A DNA stretch of 64,000 bases, taken from positions 50,745,384-50,809,383 of the forward strand of contig CP154955.1 of NCBI GenBank assembly GCA_039621445.1, in the 5' to 3' direction. A model generated the notes under the pieces. The model was not told where the DNA came from, searched no databases, and was given only the letters and a program-made list of their open reading frames with translations. Shown piece after piece: positions 1-11,774 of the stretch (the first letter of the stretch is position 1; every line of letters begins with the position of its first letter). A program made the translations under genes and the position numbers. Origin of the DNA: Euglena gracilis (Eukaryota > Euglenida > Euglenophyceae > Euglenales).

Positions 1-421
1 TGGTACCCCAACGTTGCAAGCAGCCAGAGATACGCTCGTGATTGCCAGATCGGCCAAAATCGGAGTCGACATTTGTGATGATTTTCAGTGCTATTTGGTT
101 TAAGAAGCATAATGAACATACAGAAACGTTTTTTTTGTTTAAATCGACGACCTAAGGGGTCCAGCGGGGGGACAAAAAATATGAAATTAGGATTTTCTTG
201 TGACAGGAAATAAGAGTACAGTGCAGCGTGGCTGAATCTGGTGGTCATCGCTAGTCGTCTAATGAAAAGAGCTTTCGTTTGAAGGGTGAGTTTGTACCTG
301 AACGACTGAGATATGCTTGCAATTGTCGGAATTTGGCGAGATCCAAAGTGGCGTAACATTGCAGATTAGTGGTCGGAGATTGGGCCTGGGAGTGTCCTTT
401 GACCGAAGGTTGGGAACGCCC

Positions 422-468
422 GTTCTGTCGTCAACCCGGCGTCCGGGACGCCGGGTTCACGACAGAAC
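422..468. repeat. Near-perfect 47-nt inverted repeat
   Basis: Arms of 23 nt (422-444 and 446-468) surround a single central base and differ at one position. The arm begins GTTCTGTCG and ends GGCGTCC. It would form a very stable hairpin. I see no U-run or gene next to it that would make it a terminator. It may be a fold-back transposon relic. Confidence 0.8.
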
Positions 469-1584
469 CAGTGTCCGCCACCCCTTTTTTGATGTAGAAA
501 CTTTCCACGACTAAACGTTGGAAAATCTCCCCTGCCTGTGGTGTGCCCCAACAAAGATTGGTTCCTCCTTTGGACCAAAAAATGGCTTCAAAACAATGAG
601 CAACTGAACCAATGCAGTTTTTTTTTTGCTGGCAACCACAATATAGGGGGGGGGGATTGCCAAAGTCTACTGTCTGATCTGTGAGACAGTTTCCATGAAT
701 AATGCTTTAAAACAAGAAATTCCAAGGAGCTTTTTTTGGTTGTTTTTTTTGCCTCATTTTCGCAAATGCAACAAAAATGCCATCCCCCCCCCTGATCTTG
801 TCCCAAACCCCAACAGAGAAGGTGAAGAACAAGGATCATTATGGATTTCTTGGGGGCTTGAGTCCTCTTAAGTGGTGCCCTAAACCTAACACCATGTTGC
901 ATACCTTTTCACTGACGTTCAGGCTCTGAATAGGACGCCGGTTCGGGCGTGAAGCCAGAGCCCTAGACACAGTTTCAAGAGGAAAATGGCTTCGTCGGCA
1001 GGCACTGGGGTCCAAAACCGCCCCCCCCCCCCTGCCCCCCAGGGGGGGTTTGACCTTCCTTCAAAGGAAATCTCTTCCGTTTGCCCCCCCCCCCCCATCC
1101 AAGCACCACCAACCCCCCCCCCAGGTCTTTGCGCCTTATATGGCTTATGGCCGGGCTCCTTCAGACCCCCATTGACCAATTGTGGGGCTCAAGGACCCCT
1201 CCCCCCTGATTTTTTACCTGTGCCAAAGTCAATTTTTTTGCGCACAGTCATGACTTTTTATTTTGCAACGGACGTTTTTGGAGGTTTTCTGAGCCCTTTT
1301 CGCGGATGGTCTTGCCGCGGAGGCCAATTAGCCAATTGGGGATGGCAAAAAAGGGGGGGGTGAGGGTAACCATCTTTTCAAAGATCATCTTCACTGGGAG
1401 ACCTATTTTGTGCACGTTTTTCGCAAAAATTTCGGAATTGGAAATTTCTGAAGCCTGATTTGGTATTTTTTTTGCCTGTAAGTTTCCCTTTTTGGTGCAA
1501 AGCGGAGCAAGTTTGGTTCCATGGCTTTGGGTGGGTGGGTTCTATTCTTGGCTTTTTTTCTATTTTTTTGACCTTTTTTTTAAA

Positions 1585-1985
1585 TTCTACACCTGACGCC
1601 TGAAATTTTTGCACTTCACACCGTATATTTTTGCACTTCCGGTCAATTTTTTTGCACTTTATCTCAAAAATTTTCGCACATGCCAACAATTTGTTTGCAC
1701 TTTATCTCAAGAATGTTTGCATTTATCCCAAAAATATTTGCCTCCGTTCCGAAAATTTTTGCATTTGGATTGGGTGTTTTGCATTTTTGCCCTTGAAATC
1801 GGCGTGGATGTTTTTCCATGTGCAGTACAACGTTTTTTTTTGTGCAAAAATAAAATGACAGAGGGTAAATATTTTTTGAGGAAGTATTTTTGGCTGCGCA
1901 GTGCAAAAAAATTGAGACCTGTGGGCAAATTTTTTTGAGGGCAAAAATTTTGACAGGTTGGGCAAAGTTTTGCCAGCTGTGGGCA
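1585..1985. repeat. Degenerate tandem array of TTTTTGCACTT-like units
   Basis: A roughly 30-nt motif containing TTTTTGCACTT or TTTTTGCATTT recurs about ten times with drift, interspersed with AAAATTTTT. The open frames here are rich in Phe, Cys and Lys and look like products of the repeat, not genes. Confidence 0.6.
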
Positions 1986-2479
1986 ACATTTCAGACGCTA
2001 GGTGTAACAAAGCCTTTTTTAAAAAACAAAAAACACGCCTACGAGGGTTTGCACAAAATTTTTTTGAATGCATTCCGTCCCCCCCCCCCCCCCCGAGTTA
2101 GTCACCCCCCCCCTATTAGTCACCCCCGGCTTTGCCTCCGCACCAACCTTTCTTTGGAAAAATGAAGCAGCTGGGAAGTGTTCATTCTGCCCATGAGACG
2201 CTGTCACTTTGCCTGCTAGTTGAAGGACGGGCAAGCGTCGTCGTGCTTGCATTGAGAGTGCGGCAACCCCTCCCCCCCCCAGTCAGTCACCCACCTAAGA
2301 TGTCCCCCCCCCCCCCCCCCGAGTTTGTCACCCCCCCCTAATTGTCACCCCCCCCTGACTATCTGGGGGGTGTCATATAGAGGGGGGGTTGTCAAGCAGG
2401 TTTGGATGGTTTTGACCATTTTTTGGCAGTTTTTGAATTTTGCAGGATTCGAAATTTGGTTTGGACGTTTCACAATGAA

Positions 2480-2945
2480 AAGTGAATTTTCTTAATGAAA
2501 ATTTCCTTTTTTTTATGTTTTTTTTGTTCTCCCCACACCCCCCGCACCCGCCCACAGAAAACAGGTTCCCTTCCACACCCCCCCTACACCCCCCGCAAAA
2601 AGGGAGGTTTTCTTTTATCCCCACCCCCCACCCCCTCCCCCGTGAAAAGGCAAAAAATTTCCCCCACCACCCTGTACCTGCCCACAAAGAAAAAGGTTTA
2701 TCCCCACACCTCCCAACCAAGGGAAATGCTTCTTTCCTCCACCCCCCCACCCCCACAAAAAAGTCCGCACCCCCGCACCCCCCGCCCACCCACAGAAAAA
2801 CTTTTTTACCCCCCGCAAAAAATTTTTTTTATCCCCCACACCCCCACACCCCCCATAATATTAGCATGAATCTTATTTTACCCCCCACACCCCACACCCC
2901 ACAAAAAAAAACTTTTTGTCCCCACACTCCCCCACCCCGCCCCCC
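2480..2945. repeat. C/A-rich low-complexity tract
   Basis: Almost 470 bases of C-runs broken by A-runs on the plus strand (CCCCCACACCCC-type words). Long open frames in all plus-strand phases come from the lack of T, not from coding constraint. The tract is strongly strand-asymmetric, with G/T on the minus strand. Confidence 0.8.
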
Positions 2946-3685
2946 AGTAACAGTCAAAAGGCCACTTTTGGACTTTTTTGGGGACCCCAAAGTGACCACA
3001 ATATACAAACCAAATTTTGCGATTCCGAAAATGCTAAGACGAGGAAAAATTTTGTTTGGTTTTACCCACACATCCCCCCACCAGACCTGGCCCAACCGTC
3101 GACATATGCAGTTTCCTTACAAAAAGGGAAGTGCGGGTGTCGGTGGGGGGTTGAGGGACACACATGGCAAAAATTGCCGCCCCCACCAAGCCTGACAACT
3201 TTGAGACAGATCGTGGAAAATGCAAGAAGAAAGACCAACCTGGCATGGTTTTCGGTGAATCTAAATTTCACACAGCGTGGCCCCCCCTTCAAGCCAAAAT
3301 AGGGGGGGGGTAACTGGGGGGGTTACCCCCAACCAGGTTTTGAATAGTGCTGAGCTCTTAGCAATGAGCCACCCCCCATGCCCCCCTTGCTTTTCAGGCA
3401 GCAGAATCTTCTGCTGCCGACGACACTACCAACCTGATTTTCCACATCCCATCGGTCACTGAGATTTTGTGCTTCCCTTGATTTGCATTGCTTCCTGGAG
3501 GGTCGTCTGGTTTTTATTTAGTAAGTTTTATTTTTTTTCAGGTTTATTTTTTAATTTATCTTTTTTTTGTTTTAGTTTTTCACTGGGACAGCATGGTGAA
3601 CACCTAAGAGCCACTTAGTCACCCCCCCTCCCTGGCTAAGGGTCCTCATCAGACATACCGAACCTCCATATGCCACACCCCCTTT

Positions 3686-3995
3686 CAGGGCGGTCCTTAA
3701 GGGACAGGAAAGTTTTTTTTATTTTCTTAAGTACCGCCCCCCTTTCGGCCAAAGGGCTGACCAAGGGCTGGACTGGGACTTGAACGGGGTCCAAAATTAA
3801 AAAGTCCAAAAAAACACATTTTTTCGATGCTTTGGGTGGATGGGCGATGGTCCAAGGATGCCAAGAATCAGTTTTTTTTTTCCTGATGTCGACCTGTTCT
3901 CACCGAAGAATGCCAAATTTCTTTGCCCATTTTCCTGTATATTTTTATTGAGTGTGCTGGGACAGCAGAGTTTTTTTTCCTTAAGGACCGCCCTG
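3686..3995. mobile_element. hAT-like non-autonomous element, family 2 (copy 1)
   Basis: A 310-bp element with terminal inverted repeats: CAGGGCGGTCCTTAAGGG at the left and the complementary CTTAAGGACCGCCCTG at the right. It is flanked by CCCCCTTT and CCCCCTTG, an 8-bp target duplication with one mismatch. CAGGG ends and 8-bp duplications are typical of the hAT superfamily. It has no coding capacity, so it would need transposase from elsewhere. A second copy lies at 14785-15088 and partial copies lie near 21566 and 21751. Confidence 0.75.
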
Positions 3996-4386
3996 CCCCC
4001 TTGTCATACCTCGACATACATCAATGTCATGCAGTTTTATCTCAGCCAGAGAAAAGTCATCTCTTCTTCTCAAGGCTTCTTCTCAAAAATTATCAAGGCA
4101 ATTTCCTAATTCACTCACAATAAGTCACCAAATTTTGGATTTCTCCCTCTTCATATCCTGACTAGCCTAAAGCTGGATTGTTGTCTAACGTCGTTAAAAC
4201 AACATGCCAATATTTGTCCCATCAACCCCAAAAAAATTTGATAAAGCAAGAAAAAATGGACAAAAAGGCGCGGTATTCCACCCCAAATTAGGAATCAGCC
4301 ATTTAATTCAATCGAAATTCAACCTGAAGTCGTGAGTTTTTTGAGAAAGGGTGCAACCATTAATAGGGGGTGGCGTCCCCGTTACC

Positions 4387-4988
4387 CAGGGCAGAACGGG
4401 AATCGGCCAAACAGCCAGGGTGGTGGGTGGGTGGGGGGTCGACCTCCCCCCCCACCACTTGTTCTGGTGGCACCAGTTTTTGGACCCCAAAAAATTTCCC
4501 AGCGCCTTCAGCGCCGGGTGTATTTTGGACCCATTTTGGGACCATATAGGACGTCCCCCCCAAAACCCCCTAAAACCCTCATTTTTTCGCACCTTCCGAA
4601 ATTTCAACATTTTCTCAAAATCTTGATTTTGAGAGGTTTTTGAAGCAAAAATGCCATTGGAAATCCCAAAAATTTCCAAGAGAAGAACTGTCAGTAAAAT
4701 TTGACTGTACCAAAATTTGGTCCAGTTTTTTTTTGACCTGCGTTTCTTTTCGCCCCCCTCCTATAAACTACCAATTTTTGAACCTGAACTTTTTGAGTTT
4801 TTTTTTTGTGAAAAAAAATGTGGTCTTCCATCAAAAAGTCATGTATTTTGGGTTCATTTTTTAAAAAGAAATTCAAAAAATTTCCCCGGCCAAAATCCCC
4901 GTTTTCCCGAAAATGGTGAAAATGCTGTGGTGGGTTGGGGGGGGGGGTCGACCCCCCTCCCCCCGCCAGGCCTTCCCGTTCATCCCTG
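4387..4988. mobile_element. hAT-like non-autonomous element, family 1 (copy 1)
   Basis: A 602-bp element that starts CAGGGCAGAACGGGAA and ends in a decayed complement (TTCCCGTTCATCCCTG). It is flanked by CCGTTACC (4379-4386) and CCGTGACC (4989-4996), an 8-bp target duplication with one mismatch. GGGGGTCGACCCCC-type palindromes sit near both ends. It is homologous along its whole length to 9336-9940. No ORF of interest. Confidence 0.8.
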
Positions 4989-5849
4989 CCGTGACCACCG
5001 CAGGGGGTGGGCCGGGTCACGGGGTGTCACGGGGGGGGTCATGGGGGGATATGGGGGTCGGCACGGGCCTTTCCAAAACGCCAAAAAAATGGCCAAATAC
5101 CTTAAATTTTATTTACACTTTGGGTTTCCTTCAAAATTTTTGGGGTCTCAAATTGGAGGGGTCACGAGTGGAAGAAACCAAGATCACCATCCAAGGCAAA
5201 GCACGTGCCACGTAAACGGGCGGATATCACGCAGTGTGCTCCTCCTTAAAGCCGGTGCCAAAGGCACTGGATATTTTTTTTGTCAAAATTTTCAAAAGCG
5301 ACGCAAGGATCCCAAAGAACTCCATTCTGTCTGGCATAATTCGGATTTCTTTGAATTTCTGAGAGTTTTGGTAACCTGCCACAGTTCTATTTCAGTCGTT
5401 TTTTCCCCCGGATTACCAGTCAGCCATTACCCCATCCCCCCCCCGGGGGATGTCGGCCACTATGGAATCCAATTGGAATTTTGATTTCGGTTTTTCATTG
5501 TTGTCCAATTTTGGAGATTTCACCTGCTGAATGCTCTCAGTTCAAAACCTGTTGTCAAATTAATTAAGTTGGCTTTATAACCCCACATGTTTCATTTTGA
5601 CAAAATTCGCAAGGAATGGTGGTTACCAATGGCATTTCGCCAAAGAAAAACAAGAAATCTTTTTTTTTAAGGAAAACAGAAGCAAATGCAGTCAAGATAA
5701 TCCCAACCATTTTCCATCTTTCTTCAAATTGCCTTTACAAATGTTCGTGATCTGGTTGGGGATGGGGCTTTCAGGCAGGCTCACGGTTTCTGGTGTCCTG
5801 TGACTGTCTCCCCGTGTCAAGTGACATCTGAACACCCGCGCTCCTTCAG

Positions 5850-6024
5850 GAAATGCCAAGACCCACCAGCATCAACTTCTCTGCTACTCGGATAATAAAG
5901 CGCCGATCTGCACCGCCACCATCAGTGCCGCCAACGATTTCCGCTACACGGTTTCCCAAGGGCCATGCTACGGCAGCTTCACATCCGACACCAAAGCTGT
6001 CTGGAGTGTCTCTTTCCGTGCAGA
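5850..6024 (+). CDS. FKBP15: FKBP15-like exon, WH1-like segment
   Basis: The acceptor is CTCCTTCAG before 5850 and the likely donor is GTTGAT at 6025. The exon holds 57 whole codons plus split codons at both ends. The peptide contains LLCYSDNKAPICTATISAAN and SFTSDTKAVWSVSFRAE. These align with the second half of the FKBP15 N-terminal WH1-like domain, where the human protein has LLYISQQQP and NWSIMFESE at matching spacing. The exon stays open in this frame and is GC-richer than its flanks. It enters with two bases of a codon, so a preceding exon must exist. The donor is the weakest part of the model. Confidence 0.7.
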
Positions 6025-7668
6025 GTTGATGGGGTGGTCGCTTAGAGGTTTTGTTTTATATTTTTTATAAAATTAAAAAATAATATTGAGGATTCTATTA
6101 AACGGTTTTTTTAAGGTAAGAAAAATTCAATAAAATTCTTATTTTAATTGACTTTTTGTGCCGGTGCTGGAAGCGAAGCAAAGTTTTTGTTTTTGGTTGT
6201 CAAAATGTCCAAGCTCCGTTTTGTACAGAGGATGTCACCAGGGAAGGAGATCAGGCTGCGGTGACTGTATTTCAAATGCAACACGATTCGGGAATTTGGG
6301 AAGCCTTTCAAATACATCCCTCAGTCCAAATGCCTCAAAAAACATGGCATTTAAGTTCTGGAAAGGCTGGGGGTGTATGGACGAGGATCCTGAATCGTCA
6401 ACTTATATTGTGTCTGCACCAGGGGTCCCTAAGTGACCCCTGGTGGGGGTCACTTGGAATTTGGGTTGAAAACAGAGGCTGGAAAAAGGCTGCTGGCTGA
6501 CCCCGCCACCATATGGGTCCCACGGTTGGAACTGGGCCTCACTGGGGGTTGAACTGGGTCAAAATTTCTTATGCAATGCCCTGGTCTGCACAAAAACTGA
6601 ATCTCGTTTGTTTCAGCGATTCATTGAGGTTTGTGGGTTTCGGGATCAAGTGAATCCATGATCCAGATCCACCCATCCATCCACACACACGCACACACAT
6701 GCACCCACTCACAGGAGGCAGGATATACTCATCAACGCTGTGCTTGATCCGAAGCCGAGGCAACACATTTTGCCGCGCAAATTGGCCTCAGCTTCTGGGC
6801 GTGCCAGGGAAGACCCCCGAATAACATTTTGCACTACGATGTCTGTGTTGGCAGTGGAAGTGAAGGTCTGGTTTTCTTTTTGTTGCGGTTTCAGTGCCTG
6901 GACTTTGGCATTTTTGTTGTCTGCCCAGTCCAATGGATCTATTTATTTTATTATAATCATTATTTCAGATATTGAGTGAAATTAGTGATCAATTTTTTTT
7001 TGCTGAATGCAGACCGACTGCCAGATGGTGCGATATTGTGCAATGATATGCACCACAATTTGTGGTTACATGCTGCCCCTCCGTTTACCGAAAATTACCA
7101 TTCCCAGATCGAAACCTGGAGAAACGGCACATTTTTGGGGTGTTATTTTTTTTACCTCTTTTATGAAGCCGAGTTTTGTTACCCCTGTGCCTCTGAAAAT
7201 CTCCCAAAGAAGCATGAAAAACCCCAGCTTTGCTCCCTGAATTTCCCGTGTGGCAGCTTAAGCTCCAGGTGGTGTTTAGGAGGACAAGTAACAAATCCAA
7301 ATTTGGAGGTCAAGTAACAAATCCACCCCACCACAGAGCCCTCCCCACGAACACTTAGACAGCCAGGAATGCACTTTTCAAATTTGGTGGTATATTGCGC
7401 AGATATTGCGCATCTGCGCATTCTTTGTTGACCTACTGCGTTGCCATCACTTTACGGGGCGGGACACCCATCAACAGAACCTCGTGGTACCAAAATGGGT
7501 ACCAGTGGTTTCGACTCCTGTGTTTTTTTTTCTCGGTATTCCGTCTTTTTTTTGTTTTGAAAACGGTGGTTTACCACTTCCGCTGACCGGGGAAAAAACC
7601 CTACTGCCGAAGCCAGTGCGACATGAAACTCTCCATATCTGCTCCGTATGCATCGTCCTCCTCCCCAG
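6025..7668 (+). other. Intron with at least one missed exon
   Basis: The exon before ends with two bases of a codon and the exon after starts by completing one that needs a single base, so the two cannot be joined directly. About 35 residues between the WH1-like and FKBP parts of FKBP15 are also unaccounted for. I could not identify that exon. The stretch is otherwise AT-rich with no clear transposon. Confidence 0.45.
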
Positions 7669-7805
7669 GTCTGGCCAACGGCGACCACATCGCCATCCGC
7701 TACACGGGCTGGTACGTCAAGGAGAACGACAAGGGACTCCTCTGCCTGGGCGATGTCTTTGATGCGTCCCCCGGGACGGACAAAGTCAAGTTGCAACTTG
7801 GATTG
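7669..7805 (+). CDS. FKBP15: FKBP15-like exon, first half of FKBP domain
   Basis: The acceptor CTCCCCAG ends at 7668 and the donor GTGTGC starts at 7806. The peptide contains GLANGDHIAIRYTGWYVKEN and GDVFDASPGTDKVKLQLG. This is the start of an FKBP fold: the V/I-x-Y-TGW strand and the F-D-A/S-S turn are diagnostic. The wording is closest to FKBP15 (YTGWL, VFDSTANKDKL), not to the classical small FKBPs. The exon has 2 bases plus 45 codons and ends in phase 0, and the next exon starts in phase 0. Joined, LQLGLG runs into SLSHGLEAGLLG with the same length as the human sequence. Confidence 0.85.
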
Positions 7806-9000
7806 GTGTGCATCTCAACTCATCACGTAATGGTTGTGCCATTGTACGGTGTTGTATCTTTGAGCCTCCAATGCCTATGCCTCCGTTCAACTCCCTTTTC
7901 CAGAGCAGAGTCGTATGCTATTGATACAGATTAGAACCTTCCAGTGGGCGACTAAATCATTATGAATGGCATTAGAAATCCGAGTTCTCCCAAACCCGTC
8001 ATTTCGGTCCCAAAAAGATGCCATTCGGCATTCTGGCAGCAGTCATCGCTGGGTACTCTTCGGAGCTGTGAACTTGTTGATCAGCTCCCAGGTGGTAGAC
8101 TGTGTAAGACCACAAAGTCCGTGAAGTACAGGCTGTTCATTCAGAACTGTCCAGTGCTCTGGCGGAATTTGAATTGGAAACTTCGAATTTCTTTGGCGCT
8201 CAATGTCCGGTTTTGCATTTTTTAGACACGTTATTTCATCCAAAAAGGGACCTGAAGAACGACCCCAAAAAGCCCCGAATTTGGGAGTGGGTCCTGGATT
8301 GCGCGATTCCGCAAGGCAAGTCCACTTTTCTGAGCTAAGTGCGAAGCAGACCGCCTAAGGTTCTGCTCCAGTCGGACTGCCCCACCCCCCCCCCCCCCGC
8401 AGTCGAGTGATAAGCTAAGATAATAATTCTGAGCACAGCTTTGCCGGGTTTGGATTGGAAAAATTTCGCCACAAACTGTCAAAAGTTTTTTGAAACAGGG
8501 GTAAAAAAAGACCAAAAATGGTTATTTTTGGTTGGGAAGGGGGGCGGTCTGCCCCTCAAAAAATATTTCTGGCTAAATTATTCAACCCAGCTGATTCGCC
8601 CAGCTGGCATCCGGTACGACCCACCCCTGTAGGAAAAAGGTGCTGATTGGACCGGGGTGGGGGGTCCGAGGGGTGGGTCCTGCAAAGAAGGGAAGAGGGG
8701 ATAAAGGGCATCAAACGAGCACATGCAGCCTGCTGGCTGGACCCTCCCCCCCCAGGTCCTTGATAAATTCCCTGATCAGCAGCATTTTTGGTACAACAAT
8801 CGTTTCATATCCAACCCATAATCCATCCAATCCACAATCCATAATACTTTGGTTTTTCAGCAAATATGACGATGATTGGCATCATACGTCTGACATTTTT
8901 TTGTTGTTATAACTGGCATTACCTCAGGTTTGGGCGGCCTGCATGTGGCTGTGTATTGCCCACCCACGCCGCTGTTTTCGACTCACGCCCCCCCCCCCAG

Positions 9001-9144
9001 GGCTCCCTGTCGCACGGGCTGGAGGCGGGGCTGCTGGGCATGAAGCGGGACGGGCGGCGGGTGGTGGTGCTGCCCCCCGCCCGCAGCGACAGCCCGCCCC
9101 AGGCCTGCGTCTACCTCGTGGACCTGTGCAAGGTGAAACGGGAG
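9001..9144 (+). CDS. FKBP15: FKBP15-like exon, second half of FKBP domain
   Basis: The acceptor is a C-run ending in CAG at 9000 and the donor is GTGTCG at 9145, giving exactly 48 codons. The peptide contains GLEAGLLGMKRDGRRVVVLP and ends VYLVDLCKVKRE. These are the GW/GLE-x-G-LLGM-K-x-G-x-RR turn and the last strand of an FKBP domain. The aromatic residue of the usual GWE motif is replaced by Leu, which fits a domain without strong isomerase activity. The exon is much richer in GC than the flanking introns. Confidence 0.85.
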
Positions 9145-9296
9145 GTGTCGACCCCGCCGCTTCCGGGCGAGTGGCGCGTGTGCGTCGGTTTAGAAGCGCC
9201 CGGATGAAGGCCGTGAGCCCCCCCAATCAGTGCACGCCACCAAGCCCACATGGACTTCGGAAGAACTCGCTGGTCACCTTTCACGTACGGCTTACG

Positions 9297-9335
9297 TCCT
9301 AACCCTAACCCTATCCCCAAACCTTAACTCTAACC
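9297..9335. repeat. Interstitial telomere-like repeats (CCCTAA-type)
   Basis: About 40 bases of CCTAACCCTAACCCTA-like sequence, partly decayed, lie directly left of the hAT-like element at 9336 and continue for a few bases on its right (CCCTAACC). This suggests the element inserted into a short telomere-like tract. The unit is the TTAGGG type on the opposite strand. Confidence 0.7.
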
Positions 9336-9940
9336 CAGGGCAGAACGGGAATCGGCCAAACAGCCAGGGTGGTCAGTGTGGGGGGGGGTCGACCCCCCCC
9401 ACCACCTTCCCGTATTTCCGGGGGCACCAATTTTTGGACCCAAAATTTTTTTCCGGCACCTTGGCGCCCGGTGTTTTTTTGACCCATTTTGGGACCCATA
9501 TAGGAGGTCCCCCCAAAAACCCCCCAAAACCCCATTTTTTCACACCTTCCCAAAATTCAAAATTTTCCCAAAATTTTGATTTTGAGAGGTTTTTGAAGCA
9601 AAAATGCGATTGAAAATCAAAAAATTTCCAAGAGAAAAACTGTCAGTAAAATTTGATTGTGCCAAAATTTGGTCTTATTTTTTTGACCTCCGTTTTTTTC
9701 ACCCCCTCCTAATTTTTGAGGTTTTTTTTTGTGAAAAAAAAGTGGTCTTCCATCAAAAAATGATGTATTCTGGGTTCATTTTTCAAAAGAATTTTCAAAA
9801 TTTTTCCCCAGCCAAAATCCCCGTTTTCCCAAAATTGGTGAAAATGCTGTGGTGGGTTGGGGGGGGGGTCGACCCACCCCCCCCCCACCTCCGGGGTGTG
9901 GGGGTCGACCCCCCCCACCAGGCCTTCCCGTTCTGCCCTG
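9336..9940. mobile_element. hAT-like non-autonomous element, family 1 (copy 2)
   Basis: A 605-bp element with intact terminal inverted repeats: CAGGGCAGAACGGGAA at the left, TTCCCGTTCTGCCCTG at the right. The flanks CTCTAACC (9328-9335) and CCCTAACC (9941-9948) form an 8-bp target duplication with one mismatch, but the surrounding telomere-like repeat could mimic this. It is similar throughout to 4387-4988. It lies in the intron after the FKBP domain. Confidence 0.8.
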
Positions 9941-10109
9941 CCCTAACCCCATCCCCTTTCAAATTACCCAAACAAACTCTGACCTTGGACCAAGAGAGGC
10001 CTTCTGTACAACACGTCTATCCGGGACATCTCTGGCGGGGAGCGCGATAACGCAGACAAGCGGGGGGACCCATTCATCTTCTTAAATGTGGGGGAGGTCC
10101 GAACCCCCA

Positions 10110-10152
10110 TTTAACTACTGGGCCTCCCCCCTGGAGGGGGCCAGCAGTTAAA
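10110..10152. repeat. Hairpin-forming inverted repeat
   Basis: TTTAACTACTGG at the left pairs with CCAGCAGTTAAA at the right, with C-run and G-run sequence between them. There is one mismatch in the outer stem. It is intronic and probably a small fold-back relic. Confidence 0.6.
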
Positions 10153-10366
10153 GACTGCCGTTTGGGTCAACCAAGAATAAAGGATGAAAGTGGTCGTATT
10201 GGGTCTCAATCTATATAGATCGACAAGGAATCTAGGAGGCAACATGCAGAAAGTTTTCTGCCCAGGCAGTCTCGAGGGATTCATTTGACGCTTGAGTTTC
10301 CTGCATTCGATATGGTTTGTGGTACGCGTCCCATACTTCCCCATCTTCCTTCTTTTTTCCATTCAG

Positions 10367-10472
10367 AGCAGCGCTGCCTCGGTGTCGCTCCCAATCCCTC
10401 TGCCGTATGGGAAGCCGGAGCCAGCGGTGGACGAAGTGTCGAACAGCTCTTTCGGATCCTGCGCCGTGCTGG
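10367..10472 (+). CDS. FKBP15: FKBP15-like exon, Ser/Pro linker
   Basis: The acceptor CCATTCAG ends at 10366 and the donor GTGTGT starts at 10473. The exon has 35 codons plus one base. The peptide includes SLPIPLPYGKPEPAVDEV and NSSFGSCAVL. The composition matches the Ser/Pro-rich linker after the FKBP domain of FKBP15. The entry phase fits the preceding exon, and the trailing G joins with AT at 12233 to make an Asp codon. Alone this exon would not be recognisable. It is supported by phase and by the exon that follows. Confidence 0.65.
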
Positions 10473-11471
10473 GTGTGTGATGATACACTGCTGGTTGGTG
10501 TGTTGAGCATTTTCTCTCAAGAGTCAAAGGTTTCTGATCAATGTGTTTGCTTTCTCTTTGCTGAAAACCAAGACTGGTTTGGTTGGACAGAGCTTCCCCC
10601 CATCCAACCATTCAATGGAGGTGATTACACTGGGGCATCAATGGCTTGACTCTCAAAAATTATTGTAGAATACCCCTTTCTGAGGCCTGCTGTAGCCTCT
10701 TTGAGTCCCAACCATGCTTCAGTGAATGATGAGAGGAGGGTCCATTTCTCAGTTGAACAGAGGGGTTGGGCACTCTTTTTTACTGGCTGATCAACAGCAA
10801 TGTCATCTTAGAAGTCAACTCGGTTCCATCCACTCAGTGGATGGCAGACCCCCTCGGCAGGGGGATTCAACGTTGGACAAGAGCTTTCCTTCGAACCATT
10901 CATCACCCTCCAGACAGATCGTTTTTTCTCACACGAAGCAAAAAAGTTAGCAGGGTGTGTGACCAGATGATCAGACTGGGAGGCAAAGGCAACGTGTGCT
11001 TCGCAATGCCCCCCCTGGACACCTTGGGGGGTAGGAGGGCTGAATGCCATTCCCGCCCTCCCTGATCCATCATTCATTTTTTTTTTCCGATTGGCTAGAG
11101 TCCCCGTCCAATGGAGGTGATCACACCAACGCAACGTTGGCTTTGATCTGAAAACCTACTGTTCGTTTCCACCTTTTTGAGGCCTGCTGCAGCTTCTTTG
11201 ATTCACGATGAAAGGAGTGCTACCATGCAACTTTGTCAAGAAGGTTGATCCCCACCCTGTGGATGGGTGCTAGGTGCTATGTGGCAGATAGGGGAAACTC
11301 CTCCGAGCCCCCTCTGGGGGGGGGGGGTGAGTTTTAGGGCACATCCAAATTTACACCCTGGGTGAAGATGCAGGGGAGAAAATGGCCATTTCAGATTCCA
11401 GGGAAAGCCAAAACCAATTTTAGTGTGTACCTGCTGTGGGGTGTACCTGCCATGGACACATGCACCCCACG

Positions 11472-11684
11472 GGGGATGCTGACACACGGTGTACGGCACA
11501 CTGTACACACTGTGCACCGTGCATCTTTCAGTGCCAATTTTTTCTCTCTCGAAAAAAGCCCGAAAAATCAATTGAACCCAAAAAAGGAAGAAAAATCGAA
11601 ATTTATATTGAAAAATTATCAGTCAAATTTCATTGAAGGACGCACAGTGTGCAATGTGTGTGTGTGTGTGTGTGTGTGTGTTGT

Positions 11685-11718
<34 letters not shown>

Positions 11719-11774
11719 GTGTGTGTGTGTGGGTGTGCCGCACGGTGCGCCGCACACCGTACGTCAGCATCCCC
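11472..11774. repeat. Fold-back repeat enclosing a TG/CG microsatellite
   Basis: GGGGATGCTGACACACGGTG at the left is matched by the complementary CCGTACGTCAGCATCCCC at the right, with arms of roughly 40 bases including GTACGGCACAC-type words. Between them, 11656-11738 is a (TG)n tract interrupted by (CG)n. It lies in an intron and has no coding capacity. Confidence 0.6.

Larger units (their letters stand above)
1..5849. other. Non-coding flank or intron, repeat-rich
   Basis: No exon could be supported here. The first recognised exon (5850) starts inside a codon, so at least one upstream exon exists, either missed in this stretch or before the window. The stretch holds an inverted repeat (422-468), a degenerate T-rich tandem array (about 1585-1985), a C/A-rich low-complexity tract (2480-2945) and two hAT-like non-autonomous elements (3686-3995, 4387-4988), all listed separately. 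Poly-C and poly-G runs are frequent. Confidence 0.6.

Noticed and set aside
422-468. Intrinsic terminator
   Set aside because: The hairpin lacks a U-tract and the window is eukaryotic.
2482-3195. 237-codon plus-strand Pro/His-rich frame
   Set aside because: The frame is open only because the C/A-rich tract has almost no T. No motif and no splice context.
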